Positions 32,733 to 40,481 of a DNA stretch of 45,195 nt are shown in pieces; positions within the stretch are counted from its first letter, which is position 1, and each line of letters opens with the position of its first letter. The stretch spans positions 1-45,195 of the forward strand of contig JACZJB010000006.1 of assembly GCA_014860805.1 (NCBI GenBank), in the 5' to 3' direction. The stretch is from Anaerolineales bacterium (GTDB lineage: Bacteria; Chloroflexota; Anaerolineae; Anaerolineales; Villigracilaceae). A model generated the notes under the pieces. It was given only the letters and a program-made list of their open reading frames with translations, searched no databases and was not told where the DNA came from. Both the position numbers and the translations under genes were made by a program.

Positions 32733-33425
32733 GTGAAAGATTATTCTCATCTCATTTCCGCAAGGATATTTTCAAACCGGTCAAAAGAACAGACGATATC
32801 AACTCCACAGAAAAAAGCATTTTCTAAAAAGGCCGGCCTCGGCTGGAGTCTGATGCTTTTTCTGGCGTTGCTTTTATTTTTACTTGCGAGCCGCTATCTG
32901 ACCTTGAATCCTGACGTCTATTTCCCTGAACAAAAAGGGGTCTACATCGCAAATACGACTTTTCTACTCATGCATATCATTGGCTCCATGCTTGCCATCC
33001 TCATCGGACCTTTCCAATTCCTGCCAAAAATCCGCACCGGGCGTTTGCTCAACCTGCATCGCTGGCTTGGGCGCATCTACCTGCTTGGAATCCTGATTGG
33101 CGGCACTGGCGGACTCTACATGGCGCAGCTTGCCTACGGCGGAATCGTCACCCGACTTGGATTCACCACCCTCGCGCTCCTCTGGCTTGTCAGCGGAGGT
33201 ATGGCGTACAAAACCATCCGCAATAAACAACTCGAGATTCATCGCAAATGGATGACGGTCAACTACGCCCTGACCTTTGCCGGTGTGACCTTACGCCTCT
33301 GGCAGGTTATTTTCGGAATCAGCGGTTTGGATTTTCTCACCGGCTATCTCATCGTCTCCTGGCTTTGCTGGGCACCAAACCTGCTCGTTGCGTTCTGGAT
33401 AAACAGCCGCGACAATTCTGTCTAG
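32733..33425 (+). CDS. DUF2306 family membrane protein
   Basis: A 230-aa protein with about 45 N-terminal hydrophilic residues followed by six or seven membrane helices. NLHRWLGRIYLLGI and EIHRKWMTVNYALT carry the two conserved His-Arg pairs of DUF2306, which could bind haem or metal; function is unknown. The start is GTG 32733, preferred for AAAGGAG 6 nt upstream; ATG 32700 is an alternative. It is 177 bp after the membrane LuxR gene, so cotranscription or regulation by that protein is plausible. Confidence 0.8.
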   Translation: MKDYSHLISARIFSNRSKEQTISTPQKKAFSKKAGLGWSLMLFLALLLFLLASRYLTLNPDVYFPEQKGVYIANTTFLLMHIIGSMLAILIGPFQFLPKIRTGRLLNLHRWLGRIYLLGILIGGTGGLYMAQLAYGGIVTRLGFTTLALLWLVSGGMAYKTIRNKQLEIHRKWMTVNYALTFAGVTLRLWQVIFGISGLDFLTGYLIVSWLCWAPNLLVAFWINSRDNSV

Positions 33426-33435
33426 CTCGAAAATA

Positions 33436-33466
33436 ACACAGACCGCGCTTATCGCGCGGTCTGTGT
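33436..33466. terminator. Hairpin between DUF2306 and the sdh operon
   Basis: ACACAGACCGCGC (33436-33448) pairs with GCGCGGTCTGTGT (33454-33466), 13 bp, loop 5. The minus strand continues TATTTT, so it mainly ends the sdhCDAB transcript; it is 24 bp after the sdhB stop. Confidence 0.8.
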
Positions 33467-33490
33467 ATTCCTTATCGACTATTCTCTGCG

Positions 33491-34198
33491 TTAATCCAGC
33501 TTGCCAGTGATCATCGCCATCTTCACTTCACCAATCGCCTTGGTGATCTTGATCTCACGCGGGCAGGCTTCGGTGCAGTTGTACGCCGTGTGACAGCGCG
33601 CCACGCCATCCGTCTCTGCGAGGATTTGCAAGCGTTCGCCCGCAGCTTCATCGCGGCTGTCGAAGATAAAGCGATGAGCAGTGACAATAGCCGCGGGACC
33701 GTAATATTCACCGTTTGCCCAATACGACGGACAGGAAGTAGTACAGGCCGCACACAAAATGCACTTGGTTGTTTCATCGAAACGCGCGCGGTCTTCAGGG
33801 CTTTGCAAGCGTTCGCGTCCATCAGCGGGCAACGGACTTTCGTTGATCATGTACGGAAGCATCTTCTTGTAGTTATCGAAGAACGGATCCATGTCCACGA
33901 TCAAGTCTTTCTTGACCTTCAAGCCAAGCACAGGCTCCACAGTGATGTTCGCGCCCACATCGCGCACCAACGTTTTGCAGGCGAGATGGTTGCGTCCATT
34001 GATGCGCATCGCATCTGAACCGCAGACACCGTGAGCGCACGAGCGGCGGAACGCCAGCGTGCCGTCCGATTTGCCTTTCACCAATTCAAGCACATCCAAC
34101 ACGCGGTCATTCTCATCGCCTTCCACCACGTAGGTCTCGTAATGGCCGCGCACATCTTTTTCAGGATCGTAACGGAAGATTTTGATTGTAATTTCCAT
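33491..34198 (-). CDS. sdhB: Succinate dehydrogenase iron-sulfur subunit
   Basis: Electron-transfer subunit of complex II. 235 aa. The [2Fe-2S] ligands are Cys54, Cys59 and Cys74, with Asp62 at the fourth site, the same arrangement as in E. coli SdhB. The [4Fe-4S] motif is CILCAACTTSCP (Cys146, 149, 152, 156) and the [3Fe-4S]-type ligands are in CHTAYNCTEACP (Cys202, 208, 212). It would sit on the cytoplasmic side with SdhA on the anchor. GAGG lies 5 nt before ATG 34198. Last gene of sdhCDAB, 12 bp after sdhA. Confidence 0.95.
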   Translation of the reverse strand: MEITIKIFRYDPEKDVRGHYETYVVEGDENDRVLDVLELVKGKSDGTLAFRRSCAHGVCGSDAMRINGRNHLACKTLVRDVGANITVEPVLGLKVKKDLIVDMDPFFDNYKKMLPYMINESPLPADGRERLQSPEDRARFDETTKCILCAACTTSCPSYWANGEYYGPAAIVTAHRFIFDSRDEAAGERLQILAETDGVARCHTAYNCTEACPREIKITKAIGEVKMAMITGKLD

Positions 34199-34210
34199 GT
34201 TCGCCTCTTA

Positions 34211-36004
34211 TTAATAAACTCGCGCCTTGGGTTGATATTTGGTAATGACCACGGGCTTGTAATCAATTTCGAGCTTGCCGTTCTTGTTCCATACCAGCGT
34301 GTGTTTCAGCCAGTTCTTGTCATCGCGTTCGGGGAAATCTTCGCGTGAATGTCCGCCGCGGGATTCTTTGCGGTTCAACGCACTCAACGCGACAACTTCA
34401 GCAATATCCAACAGGTTGCCGAATTCCCACGCATTCAACAATTCGGTGTTAAAAATTTTGCCTGTGTCTGTCACGGTGATGTCTTTGAAGCGTGCTTTCA
34501 ACTCGCGCACCTTCTCCAAAGCAGCCTGCATGTCTTTTTCGTTTCGATAAATGCCAACGTCCGCAAACATGACCTTCTTCATTTCAATGGACAAGTCGTA
34601 GACGTTCTCTTTGCCTGAACCTTTACGAAGCGCCTCAAACTCAGACTTTGCAGCTGATTCAGCGTTCTCAGGCAGTTTCTCAAACTCAGCAGTTTTTGCG
34701 TACTCGGCGGCGCGCAATCCTGCGTGTTTGCCAAAGACCACAAGATCGAGCAATGAATTGGTGCCAAGGCGATTCGCGCCATGCACAGAAACACAAGCAC
34801 ATTCGCCAGCCGCGAACAAGCCAGGGAAGACAGTGTTCTTATCGTCAATGACGACTTCGCCGTATTTATTTGTGGGGATGCCGCCCATCGCATAATGCGC
34901 CGTTGGCTGGATCGGCATCATCTGAGTCACAGGGTCAACACCGAGATAGACGCGGCAGAAATCCACAATGTCAGGGATCTTTGTCAGAACCGTGTCACCC
35001 GTTATTTTCAAGGGAGAGCCGTCGGGGTTGGTGCGTCCATCCAACGCGGCAAACTTGTTGACCGTTTCAGGACGAATATCCAAATAGACAAAGTTCTTGC
35101 CGCCGATGCCGCGGCCTTCTTTAATTTCAGTATAGATCGCGCGGGAAACCACATCGCGTGAAGCGAGGTCTTTCACGGTGGGAGCGTACTTGGGCATGAA
35201 GCGTTCGCCCTTGTCGTTAATCAACACCGCGCCCTCACCGCGTGCGCCTTCGGTGATGAGAATGCCGAGCTTGTAAATGCCCGTGGGGTGGAATTGGAAA
35301 AATTCCATATCTTCCAACGGAATGCCGTGACGCAAAAGAATGGCAGGGCCATCGCCTGTGTACGCATACGCATTGGATGTGACTTCAAAGATGCGGCCAT
35401 ACCCGCCTGTGGCGAAGATGACAGCCTTTGCATGAATGGTGTGCAGCTCGCCCGTGGAAAGCTCCACTGCAACAACGCCTGCCGCCCTGCCATTGACCAT
35501 GATGAAATCAAGCACCTGAAACTCATCGAAGAAATTAACCTTGTTTTTCAAGCACTGCTGATACAACGTTTGCAGGATCATGTGACCTGTACGGTCTGCA
35601 GCGTGCGCGGCACGGCGGACGGGTTTGCCTGTTTCGTTGTTGGTGTGCCCGCCAAACGGACGCTGTGAGATGCGTCCTTCGGGGGTACGGTCAAAGGGCA
35701 GCCCCATGTGTTCCAGTTCAAGGACTGCGTCAATGGCTTCGTTACACATGAACTCGATTGCGTCCTGATCGCCTAAATAATCCGATCCTTTGACAGTGTC
35801 ATACGTGTGCCATTCGGGTTTGTCTTCTTCATAATTGCCAAGCGCGGCAGAGATACCGCCCTGCGCTGCGCCCGTATGAGAGCGCGTGGGATACATCTTG
35901 CTGATGACCGCGGTCTTTGCCGTCCTGGATGCGTACAACCCAGCCATGAGTCCCGCCCCGCCGCCGCCAACAACGACCACATCAAATTGATGAACGTTTG
36001 CCAT
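34211..36004 (-). CDS. sdhA: Succinate dehydrogenase flavoprotein subunit
   Basis: Oxidises succinate to fumarate. 597 aa. The FAD dinucleotide fold is [16 protein letters not shown] (10-25), and [13 protein letters not shown] contains His43, the residue that binds FAD covalently in the family. The succinate-binding regions include HPTGIY and the active-site Arg-rich [14 protein letters not shown]...RT. Downstream are [13 protein letters not shown] and [17 protein letters not shown], typical of SdhA over fumarate reductase, though the two cannot be told apart by sequence alone. AGGAG lies 6 nt before ATG 36004. An unusual hairpin-rich spacer separates it from sdhD. Confidence 0.96.
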   Translation of the reverse strand: MANVHQFDVVVVGGGGAGLMAGLYASRTAKTAVISKMYPTRSHTGAAQGGISAALGNYEEDKPEWHTYDTVKGSDYLGDQDAIEFMCNEAIDAVLELEHMGLPFDRTPEGRISQRPFGGHTNNETGKPVRRAAHAADRTGHMILQTLYQQCLKNKVNFFDEFQVLDFIMVNGRAAGVVAVELSTGELHTIHAKAVIFATGGYGRIFEVTSNAYAYTGDGPAILLRHGIPLEDMEFFQFHPTGIYKLGILITEGARGEGAVLINDKGERFMPKYAPTVKDLASRDVVSRAIYTEIKEGRGIGGKNFVYLDIRPETVNKFAALDGRTNPDGSPLKITGDTVLTKIPDIVDFCRVYLGVDPVTQMMPIQPTAHYAMGGIPTNKYGEVVIDDKNTVFPGLFAAGECACVSVHGANRLGTNSLLDLVVFGKHAGLRAAEYAKTAEFEKLPENAESAAKSEFEALRKGSGKENVYDLSIEMKKVMFADVGIYRNEKDMQAALEKVRELKARFKDITVTDTGKIFNTELLNAWEFGNLLDIAEVVALSALNRKESRGGHSREDFPERDDKNWLKHTLVWNKNGKLEIDYKPVVITKYQPKARVY

Positions 36005-36029
36005 GAATTACTCCTGAAAAAATTATTAC

Positions 36030-36087
36030 CACAAAGGAGACAAAGGGTCACAAAGGAAAACTTTCGTTCTCCTTAGTGATCCTTTGT
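36030..36087. repeat. ACAAAGG-rich hairpin repeat between sdhD and sdhA
   Basis: Three ACAAAGG words (36031, 36040, 36050) are followed by an inverted TCCTTAGTGATCCTTT (36070-36085), which pairs with AAAGGGTCACAAAGGA (36042-36057) with two mismatches. It lies in the 94-bp gap and would form a hairpin in the sdh mRNA. It looks like a dispersed short palindromic repeat family. Confidence 0.6.
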
Positions 36088-36098
36088 AGTTAAACGAT

Positions 36099-36530
36099 TT
36101 AAGAAGTCCAAATGAGATACAAGCCGATGCCGCTCATTGAAATCATCATCACAATGCTCAAAAAGCGGATAAACTTGCGTGCGCCTGCGCCGGCGATGTA
36201 ATCATCCGCGATGACGACAAGTCCGTGCACACCGTGCGCTACTGCAACGAGCAGCAAGGCGCTGGCGGTTAATTTCCAGAACGGGGAAGCCCAGGGATTG
36301 AGATCCTGAAGATCCGTGCTTTGCACGTGCGTGACATTGGGCATGAACGCCCAGCGCATGACGTCTGCAAAGTTCATCTGGTTGCGCGCGCCCATGATCA
36401 AGGCGCCGATCAAGCCGACGAGGATCAGGCCATATATCGCTAGGGCAGAGAGGCGGGTGAAAATCCACATGACGGCTTCGAAGTTCGTCAATCCGCGCTG
36501 TTTGATGGAGAGGGTTCTTTTTGTAGTCAT
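36099..36530 (-). CDS. sdhD: Succinate dehydrogenase hydrophobic membrane anchor subunit
   Basis: A 143-aa anchor with three membrane helices (about 25-45, 87-106 and 120-140). The second helix carries AVAHGVHGLVVIADDY, whose His is a candidate haem b or quinone-site residue. GGAGG lies 5 nt before ATG 36530, overlapping the SdhC stop region (1-nt gap). Together with SdhC it anchors SdhAB and hands electrons to quinone. Confidence 0.88.
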   Translation of the reverse strand: MTTKRTLSIKQRGLTNFEAVMWIFTRLSALAIYGLILVGLIGALIMGARNQMNFADVMRWAFMPNVTHVQSTDLQDLNPWASPFWKLTASALLLVAVAHGVHGLVVIADDYIAGAGARKFIRFLSIVMMISMSGIGLYLIWTS

Positions 36531-36531
36531 C

Positions 36532-36906
36532 CTAGCCTCCCAATGCCGAATTCATGATCACAAAAACGGAGATGCCGAAGAGTGGAATGAAGACTGCCCA
36601 TTCGAGCCAAATGGCTTCCTTCTGATAGTCGAGCAGTTTGGGCCACAGGTCGAGGATGGTGATCCGCAGCCCGTTGATGGCGTGAAACAGCACGCAAAAG
36701 AAAATAAAGATCTGAAATGCCCAGTTTTCGTAAATGCCATTGAAAAATCCCCCGGTCCTGCCGCCAATGAAAGACGCCAGAAGATGCACAGTGATAAAAA
36801 TCGCCATGCCCAGCCCGCCGATGCGGTGCAGGATATAGGTCAGGTATCCTGACGGTCCTTTGTAACGCAACCCCGCCGAAAGGCTCACACCTCGTTTCAA
36901 GCCCAT
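36532..36906 (-). CDS. sdhC: Succinate dehydrogenase cytochrome b556 subunit
   Basis: A 124-aa protein with three membrane helices. ILHRIGGLGMAIFITVHL near the first helix and LFHAINGLRITILDLWP in the second are SdhC signatures; the His in LFHAINGLR is the usual haem ligand. First gene of the operon. A TTGCGA/TAAAAT promoter lies 74-102 bp upstream on minus. Confidence 0.9.
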   Translation of the reverse strand: MGLKRGVSLSAGLRYKGPSGYLTYILHRIGGLGMAIFITVHLLASFIGGRTGGFFNGIYENWAFQIFIFFCVLFHAINGLRITILDLWPKLLDYQKEAIWLEWAVFIPLFGISVFVIMNSALGG

Positions 36907-36979
36907 CTATGCCTCCGTATCAATTTTCAGGAAGATTCTCGCGCAATCTCACCCAAATTATTTTGTAGTACAAGTGCCT

Positions 36980-37008
36980 ATTTTACTCTCGAACCTTTGG
37001 AATCGCAA
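36980..37008 (-). promoter_or_regulatory. Promoter of sdhCDAB
   Basis: On minus: TTGCGA (37008-37003), 17-nt spacer, TAAAAT (36985-36980); start near 36973. Confidence 0.55.
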
Positions 37009-37072
37009 AAGCAAGTGAAAACGTGAACAATAAAGGTGACAATCATCCTAGTTATTTCGTTATCAGCCATCC

Positions 37073-37102
37073 TTCAAAAAAGGCGACAAAGACCCTTATA
37101 AT
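37073..37102 (+). promoter_or_regulatory. Promoter of the Rieske-cytochrome b operon
   Basis: TTCAAA (37073-37078), 18-nt spacer, perfect TATAAT (37097-37102). The transcript would start near 37109, 78 nt before the Rieske gene. Confidence 0.6.
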
Positions 37103-37186
37103 CCAATTCACACGCTTGGTTTTATAAAGAAACTCCTTTATTCATGATCCGTTCTGGAAGCGCAATAAAAATCTCAGGAGGCGCAC

Positions 37187-37684
37187 ATGTCTGGTTCGCA
37201 TGAACTTTCCCGCCGCGATTTCATCAAAGTGACGACGGGAATTGTAGGTGGTTTGATCGGCGCAGTTGTCGGTCTGCCCGCCATTTTTTATTTGATAGAC
37301 CCGGCACTGCAAGAGGGAGGCAAGGAAGCGTGGATACCCATCGGGAAATTTGAAGATATGCAAGTCGGTGTGCCATATCCCTTCTCGTTCACCCGTGTCC
37401 AGGTCAACGGCTGGGAACGGACCGCCAGTTCCTTCGGCGGATATGCCATCCGCAAATCGGATTCTCCAGATGACCTGCTCGTCCTCAACAGCAGATGCAC
37501 GCATCTTGCCTGCACTGTCAATTGGCACGCAGAATCTGACGCATATATCTGCCCCTGCCACGACGCCAAATTCAGCATGGAAGGTGAAGTGCTGGACGGT
37601 CCCCCTCCGCGCGCATTGGACATCTACGAAGAACACCGCCTGACAGATGACGGCCTGATCGAGATCTTCTTTAAGGAAGGCTAG
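37187..37684 (+). CDS. Rieske [2Fe-2S] protein of a cytochrome bc complex
   Basis: A 165-aa membrane-anchored iron-sulfur protein. SRRDFIK (8-14) with the following helix (18-38) looks like an uncleaved twin-arginine signal-anchor. Cluster ligands are CTHLAC (Cys104, His106, Cys109) and CPCH (Cys122, Cys124, His125); within these, Cys104, His106, Cys122 and His125 bind the cluster and Cys109/Cys124 form the disulfide. CTHLAC replaces the usual CTHLGC. It transfers electrons from quinol at the cytochrome b Qo site. AGGAGG lies 6 nt upstream of ATG 37187. Heads a three-gene operon. Confidence 0.95.
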   Translation: MSGSHELSRRDFIKVTTGIVGGLIGAVVGLPAIFYLIDPALQEGGKEAWIPIGKFEDMQVGVPYPFSFTRVQVNGWERTASSFGGYAIRKSDSPDDLLVLNSRCTHLACTVNWHAESDAYICPCHDAKFSMEGEVLDGPPPRALDIYEEHRLTDDGLIEIFFKEG

Positions 37685-37688
37685 AATC

Positions 37689-38348
37689 ATGTGGAATACC
37701 ATTTATAACTGGCTCGATGAACGCCTCGGCTTCAACGAGCTGTACACCAACCTGCTTGACCGTCCCGAACCGAAAACCACCTGGTGGAATACCCTCGGCT
37801 CTGCCAGCATGTTCCTCTTCATCATGCAGGGACTGACGGGCATCTTCCTCACCGTTTATTACACTCCCTCCCCCGACCATGCCTACGACTCCATTCAATA
37901 CATCATGGAAGGCGTAGCCTTTGGCTGGCTGATCCGCGGCATTCATCATTGGGGCGCAACCCTGATGGTGATCCTGGTCTTCGTCCACATGCTGCGCGTG
38001 TTTTTCACCGCCTCTTTCAAGTTCCCGCGTGAGTTGACATGGCTCATCGGCATCGGACTCTTCCTCACCACTCTCGGCATGGGCTTCACAGGCTACCTGC
38101 TCCCATGGAATCAAAAAGCCTACTGGGCAACCACCGTCGGCACACAAATTGCAGGCACAGTCCCTTTCCTCGGCGAATTCATCCTCAAAGCCCTGCGCGG
38201 CGGACCTGAACTGAGCGCGCTCACACTCCAGCGCTTTTTCTCCGCACACATTTGGATCATCCCCGCCCTTCTTGCAGGCTTGATGGGCGTGCATTTGTAT
38301 CTCATCATTAAACATGGCGAATCGCATTTCCCAACGAAGGAAGACTAG
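37689..38348 (+). CDS. petB: Cytochrome b6-type subunit (N-terminal cytochrome b domain)
   Basis: A 219-aa protein with four membrane helices. Haem b ligands are His86 and His100 in RGIHHWGATLMVILVFVHML, split by 14 positions, and His187 and His202 in SAHIWIIPALLAGLMGVHL, split by 15. That second spacing is the b6f-type rather than the bc1-type. The positions coincide with the usual b6 numbering. The protein contains no Cys, so the covalent haem c(n) attachment site of b6 is absent. It forms the quinol-oxidising core with the Rieske protein and subunit IV. The b6-type call is based on His spacing and the split gene arrangement. Confidence 0.92.
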   Translation: MWNTIYNWLDERLGFNELYTNLLDRPEPKTTWWNTLGSASMFLFIMQGLTGIFLTVYYTPSPDHAYDSIQYIMEGVAFGWLIRGIHHWGATLMVILVFVHMLRVFFTASFKFPRELTWLIGIGLFLTTLGMGFTGYLLPWNQKAYWATTVGTQIAGTVPFLGEFILKALRGGPELSALTLQRFFSAHIWIIPALLAGLMGVHLYLIIKHGESHFPTKED

Positions 38349-38350
38349 CG

Positions 38351-39742
38351 ATGAACGACGAAACCAAACAAAAAATCAACAAACGCTACGAACGCGAACT
38401 GGACAAAGGCGAACGCTTCTGGCCCGACACCATTTTCCGCGACCTCATCATGTCGCTGGGAATTTTCCTTCTCTTGATTTTGCTCGCCTCCTTCGTCGGC
38501 ATCCCCGTCGAACCCAAAGCCGACCCAAGCGACACCTCCTATATCCCGCGCCCTGAATGGTATTTCCTCTTTCTCTTCAAATTCCTGGCGCTGTACGGGC
38601 AGCTCCCTCTCATCGGCAAGATAGAATGGCTGGCGACTGTCCTCGTTCCTGGTGTTGCCATTGGCATACTTACCTTGCTGCCCTTCATCGAGAAAAGCCC
38701 CAACCGCTACTACAGCAAACGCATCCTTCCCATCTCGATCATGACCATTATGGTCACAGGCATCGTCATGTTGACTTTGATGTCCGAAGTCCCCACCGTT
38801 GCAGAAGATGGCTCCACACTATTAGGGACTTTGCAAACCATCGTTGGGATTTTCATCCCAGTGATTGCCTACGTTCTGTTTGCCTTCTTCAAATCCAATA
38901 CCCGCCTCATGATCTGGACGACCAGCCTGGCCGCTCTTTCAATGATCATTATCTCAGGGACGGTTCTCGCACTCGCTCCCGAAAAGAAAGCTGAAGAGAC
39001 GGAAGTCGCCACTACGTTGGTTGACCAGATCTTTGCGGGGCAGGATCTATACTCCATCCACTGCACTGAATGTCATGGTGACGATGGCTCCATCGCCGTC
39101 ATTCAAGGCGTGGAAGGACTCGAAGGCGAGAAGATCACCCCCATCAACAGCCGCGACGTACTTTACACCATCACAGACTCTGCCATGGCAGAAGTGATTG
39201 CATATGGACGTCCCAGTTCAGGTATGACCCCGTTCGGCAAGACGTACGGCGGTGAGCTCTCCAAAAGCGAGATAGATTACATAGTGGTGTTCATGCGCTA
39301 TATGTGGGATGACAGGTTCGAGGTCCCGCAAGAAGCGCTTAAGCCGTTGTTCCCGCCGCTCGCAGCAGGGGAAGTCCCATCCTACGATGTTCACATCCAA
39401 CCCATTGTCAAACGCTATTGCATTTCCTGTCACCGCGCCGGCAAGGAAAATAACAATTATCTGATGACCACTTACGAAGAGATTCTCACAACAGGCGACC
39501 AGGCCGCCAACAATGTAATTGCGGGCGATGAAGGCAGTTACCTCCTGCAAGTCATTCAGGAACACGCCATCATGAATCCTGAAAAACCCGGCGAAGAGTT
39601 GATCGGCGTCATGCCTCCCAACCGCGCCCTGAAACCCAACGTTGTGGACGTCTTCTTCCGCTGGGTGATGAACGGCATGCCGCGGACCGCAGTTGAAGCA
39701 GGCGCACTTTCCACAACTCCCGCAGCGACGCCAACGCCATAA
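38351..39742 (+). CDS. Cytochrome b subunit IV fused to a di-haem cytochrome c
   Basis: A 463-aa protein. Residues 1-205 are the C-terminal cytochrome b part (petD-like), with the Qo-site motif PEWY (68-71) and further membrane helices at about 90-112, 130-148, 162-180 and 188-208. After a short linker come two c-type haem sites, CTECH (238-242) and CISCH (357-361). The first is an ordinary mono-haem cytochrome c domain with a candidate axial Met292 in SSGMTPFG. The second lies in VPSYDVHIQPIVKRYCISCH, a PSCyt1-like domain. The tail is Pro/Thr-rich. The fusion keeps the electron exit chain tethered to the complex. Stop is followed by a strong terminator. Confidence 0.93.
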   Translation: MNDETKQKINKRYERELDKGERFWPDTIFRDLIMSLGIFLLLILLASFVGIPVEPKADPSDTSYIPRPEWYFLFLFKFLALYGQLPLIGKIEWLATVLVPGVAIGILTLLPFIEKSPNRYYSKRILPISIMTIMVTGIVMLTLMSEVPTVAEDGSTLLGTLQTIVGIFIPVIAYVLFAFFKSNTRLMIWTTSLAALSMIIISGTVLALAPEKKAEETEVATTLVDQIFAGQDLYSIHCTECHGDDGSIAVIQGVEGLEGEKITPINSRDVLYTITDSAMAEVIAYGRPSSGMTPFGKTYGGELSKSEIDYIVVFMRYMWDDRFEVPQEALKPLFPPLAAGEVPSYDVHIQPIVKRYCISCHRAGKENNNYLMTTYEEILTTGDQAANNVIAGDEGSYLLQVIQEHAIMNPEKPGEELIGVMPPNRALKPNVVDVFFRWVMNGMPRTAVEAGALSTTPAATPTP

Positions 39743-39763
39743 TTTGTAAGAACGTGATTAAGT

Positions 39764-39802
39764 AAAAAAACAGTCGAGATATTGAGTCTCGACTGTTTTT
39801 TT
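39764..39802 (+). terminator. Terminator of the Rieske-cytochrome b operon
   Basis: A 16-bp stem, AAAAAAACAGTCGAGA (39764-39779) and TCTCGACTGTTTTTTT (39787-39802), 7-nt loop. Confidence 0.93.
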
Positions 39803-39856
39803 TGATTTCAGATAAACAGGTACAATAGCACGAAAAATATTCAAACTGGAGAAACC

Positions 39857-40192
39857 ATGAAAACATCAAGCGGACTCGAATACATTGAAGTGGAAGCTGG
39901 CACAGGCGCACAGGCTGTGGCTGGCAAGAAAGTCAGTGTGCATTACACAGGCAAGTTTCAGGACGGCAAAGTCTTTGACAGTTCCATCTCTCGCGGGCAG
40001 CCCATTGAATTTCAATTGGGACGCGGCAACGTCATCAAAGGCTGGGACGAAGGCATTGCCCTTATGAAAGTAGGCGGCAAAGCCCAGCTTATCATCCCTC
40101 CCGACTTGGCTTACGGCGAACGCGGCGCAGGCGGAGTCATTCCGCCCAACGCCACCCTCGTCTTTGATGTGGAGCTTGTAGAAGTGAAGTAG
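39857..40192 (+). CDS. FKBP-type peptidyl-prolyl cis-trans isomerase
   Basis: A 111-aa single FKBP domain with no signal peptide, so cytosolic. [42 protein letters not shown] (split by loops) holds the active-site Tyr, Phe, Asp and Trp residues of FKBP12, and [22 protein letters not shown] closes the fold. It accelerates proline isomerisation during folding. GGAG lies 5 nt upstream of ATG 39857. Single-gene unit. Confidence 0.95.
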   Translation: MKTSSGLEYIEVEAGTGAQAVAGKKVSVHYTGKFQDGKVFDSSISRGQPIEFQLGRGNVIKGWDEGIALMKVGGKAQLIIPPDLAYGERGAGGVIPPNATLVFDVELVEVK

Positions 40193-40481
40193 TAGCCAGA
40201 AATAGAGCCAATCGCAGGTTTTTATGCAATACAGACCTCTTGGATCACGTCCTTTTGTACTTGCAAGCCAAGTGATGGAAGCAAGGCTAAAACAGCAACT
40301 TTGCGTAATAATGTAGATTAATTTGGGTTTCATAGTACTCTCCTTAGTAATATTTTCTTGCCTATGTAGTTAAGGGGTTTGAATCGAAAAAATAAAGCCA
40401 ACTCTTGGGACGCAGTTTTTAGAATCAAAAAGGCCGAGACTTTCAAGTCTCGGCCTTTTACTTTTTACTTGTTACTTCTAC
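40193..40481. other. Intergenic region with a decayed-looking ORF start on minus
   Basis: 289 bp between convergent FKBP and icd. The only notable signals are the terminator at 40428-40459 and, on minus, GGAG six nt before ATG 40333. That frame opens as a signal-peptide-like sequence but runs antisense into FKBP. No convincing gene is called. Confidence 0.5.
40428..40459. terminator. Terminator of icd
   Basis: AAAAGGCCGAGACTT (40428-40442) pairs with AAGTCTCGGCCTTTT (40445-40459). On minus it lies 22 bp after the icd stop; usable for FKBP as well. Confidence 0.9.

Noticed and set aside
37671-38327. 218-codon minus-strand ORF, His/Glu/Asp-rich
   Set aside because: It is the exact antisense of the cytochrome b6-type gene; the acidic composition reflects complementing membrane-protein codons.
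39866-40333. 155-codon minus-strand ORF across FKBP
   Set aside because: Most of it is antisense to a convincing FKBP gene and its composition follows that gene. Only the first 47 codons are outside, so it is reported as a possible stump, not as a gene.
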